Below are positions 6,830 to 7,879 of a stretch of DNA of 7,879 nt, piece by piece. The position numbers were made by a program, and so were the translations under genes. The DNA lies in NCBI GenBank assembly GCA_016880375.1, contig JAEHDO010000331.1:1-7879 (forward strand). The letters run 5' to 3'. Under the pieces are notes generated by a model. The model saw nothing but the letters and a program-made list of their open reading frames with translations. It was not told where the DNA came from and searched no databases. Source of the DNA: Betaproteobacteria bacterium (GTDB lineage Bacteria; Pseudomonadota; Gammaproteobacteria; Burkholderiales; Rhodocyclaceae). The stretch's first letter is position 1. Every line of letters begins with the position of its first letter.

Positions 6830-7264
6830 ATGGGCGGCCTCAACAAAGACACCCCCACGCCGACTGAGATCAAGCTGCACCAGAAGTCCCGCCTGCTGGA
6901 AGTCGCGTTCACCGATGGCAGCAGCTACGAGCTGCCTTACGAGCTGCTGCGCGTCTACAGCCCCTCCGCCGAGGTGCGCGGCCACGGCCCCGGCCAGGAA
7001 ACCCTGCAGGTCGGCAAGAAAGACGTCGACATCCAGCATGTCGAGCCGGTCGGCATGTACGCCATCCAGCCGACTTTCTCGGACGGCCACAGCAGCGGCA
7101 TCTATTCCTGGGACTACCTCTACTGGCTCGGCGCCAGCCGCGACCGGCTCTGGCAGGAATACCTCGAGCGCATGCAGGAAGCCGGCGCCAGCCGCGAGGC
7201 CGCCGACAATCCCGCGGCGCCGAAGCAGGGCGGCTGCGGCAGCGGCGGCTGCGGCCATCATTGA
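6830..7264 (+). CDS. DUF971 (GBBH-like N-terminal domain) protein with Cys/His tail
   Basis: This 144-residue cytoplasmic protein is a DUF971 domain over about residues 10-102. Typical blocks are L-P-Y-E-L-L-R-V-Y-S-P-S-A-E-V-R-G-H-G (35-53) and V-G-M-Y-A-I-Q-P-x-F-S-D-G-H-S-S-G-I-Y-S-W (74-94). The same fold is the N-terminal domain of gamma-butyrobetaine hydroxylase and the C-terminal domain of the plastid Fe-S scaffold HCF101, so a role in iron or Fe-S handling is often suggested but unproven. A low-complexity tail follows, ending G-G-C136-G-S-G-G-C141-G-H-H144, which could bind a metal. It sits 30 bp upstream of ubiE on the same strand, a common betaproteobacterial arrangement (from memory), so the two are probably co-transcribed. 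The ribosome site at 6819 supports the start. Confidence 0.92.
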   Translation: MGGLNKDTPTPTEIKLHQKSRLLEVAFTDGSSYELPYELLRVYSPSAEVRGHGPGQETLQVGKKDVDIQHVEPVGMYAIQPTFSDGHSSGIYSWDYLYWLGASRDRLWQEYLERMQEAGASREAADNPAAPKQGGCGSGGCGHH

Positions 7265-7294
7265 GAAAGTCAGCCTGCGTGATACGGCGCCAGC

Positions 7295-7879
7295 ATGACT
7301 GACAAGACCACCCATTTCGGTTTCAAGGAGGTCGCCGAGGGCGAGAAGGCCAGGCGCGTCGCCGGCGTCTTCGATTCCGTCGCCGACAAGTACGACGTGA
7401 TGAACGACCTCATGTCGCTCGGCCTGCACCGCCTGTGGAAAGCCTTCGCCATCGAGGTCTCCGGCGTGCGCTCCGGCGACCGCGTGCTCGACGTGGCCGG
7501 CGGCACGGCCGACCTCTCGCTGGCTTTCGCCAAGCGTGTGGGCAGCAGTGGCCAGGTGTGGCTCACCGACATCAACAACGCCATGCTCGTGCGCGGCCGC
7601 GACCGCCTCATCGACCACGGCTACATGATGCCGGCGGCCCAGTGCGACGGCGAGAAGCTGCCGTTCCCGTCCGACTATTTCGATTGCGTCAGCTGCGCCT
7701 TCGGCCTGCGCAACATGACGCACAAGGAGCAGGCCCTGACCGAGATGGCGCGCGTGCTGCGTCCCGGCGGCCGCCTGCTGATCCTGGAATTCTCCAAGGT
7801 CTGGCAGCCGCTGGCGCCGGCCTACGACTTCTATTCCTTCAAGGTCCTGCCCTGGCTCGGCAGCAAGGTGGTCAACGAC
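7295..7879 (+). CDS. ubiE: Ubiquinone/menaquinone biosynthesis C-methyltransferase UbiE (5' part)
   Basis: The first 195 residues are present and the frame runs off the right edge; E. coli UbiE is about 250 residues. UbiE is the SAM-dependent methyltransferase that methylates the benzoquinol ring in ubiquinone synthesis and demethylmenaquinol in menaquinone synthesis. The N-terminus T-T-H-F-G-F-K-x-V-A and [15 protein letters not shown] (about 29-43) match E. coli UbiE closely. SAM motif I is V64[10 protein letters not shown]74, with alanine where E. coli has the last glycine. D130[10 protein letters not shown] and V154[12 protein letters not shown]166 follow. No strong ribosome site precedes the ATG, so coupling to DUF971 30 bp upstream is possible. 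The identification is secure. Confidence 0.96.
   Translation, partial: MTDKTTHFGFKEVAEGEKARRVAGVFDSVADKYDVMNDLMSLGLHRLWKAFAIEVSGVRSGDRVLDVAGGTADLSLAFAKRVGSSGQVWLTDINNAMLVRGRDRLIDHGYMMPAAQCDGEKLPFPSDYFDCVSCAFGLRNMTHKEQALTEMARVLRPGGRLLILEFSKVWQPLAPAYDFYSFKVLPWLGSKVVND

Noticed and set aside
1879..7723. Very long minus-strand open frames nearly tiling the right three-quarters of the window
   Set aside because: They lie antisense to well-supported plus-strand genes, are rich in Arg/Ala/Gly/His/Gln as expected from mirrored GC-rich codons, and show no family motifs. Only the last 111 codons of the one ending at 1879 (the PilZ gene) are real.
1..7879. CRISPR arrays, insertion sequences, prophage or toxin-antitoxin genes
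   Set aside because: No regularly spaced direct repeats, transposase motifs or small paired genes were seen; all space is taken by the listed genes and gaps of 132 bp or less.

Overview
The window is a high-GC, densely coding stretch from a proteobacterial chromosome. Two things point to a betaproteobacterium, probably of Rhodocyclales type. One is the DUF971–ubiE gene order at the right end. The other is the fused FAD/Fe-S oxidoreductase at the left end. The taxonomic call is inference from gene content and GC-rich codon use; no marker RNA is present. I see no mobile element, CRISPR array, tRNA or rRNA.

Layout: (1) bases 1-1857 hold the C-terminal half of a large FAD-linked oxidase fused to a GlcF-like iron-sulfur/CCG module, cut by the left edge. 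(2) A 111-aa single-domain PilZ protein converges on it from the minus strand (1879-2214), leaving 21 bp between the stop codons. (3) A divergent LysE/RhtB-type exporter starts at 2332 and may be transcribed without a leader. (4) After a 132-bp gap containing a long imperfect hairpin come a HIT-family protein (3109-3543) and two large tandem paralogs (3540-5159 and 5156-6754). These three are joined by two ATGA stop/start overlaps and form one operon. (5) A 75-bp gap with a candidate promoter precedes a DUF971 protein with a Cys/His tail (6830-7264), then ubiE (7295 to the right edge, incomplete).

The part most worth a second look is the HIT–paralog–paralog operon. Both paralogs carry a PilZ-type DxSxxG motif late in the protein. 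Only the first also has an RxxxR motif at the spacing expected for cyclic-di-GMP binding. With the stand-alone PilZ gene about 1.3 kb away, this suggests a small c-di-GMP-responsive locus in which one paralog binds the ligand and the other is a degenerate partner. That reading is inference from motifs; no domain search could be run. The flanking genes (oxidoreductase, exporter, DUF971, ubiE) look like ordinary core metabolism.
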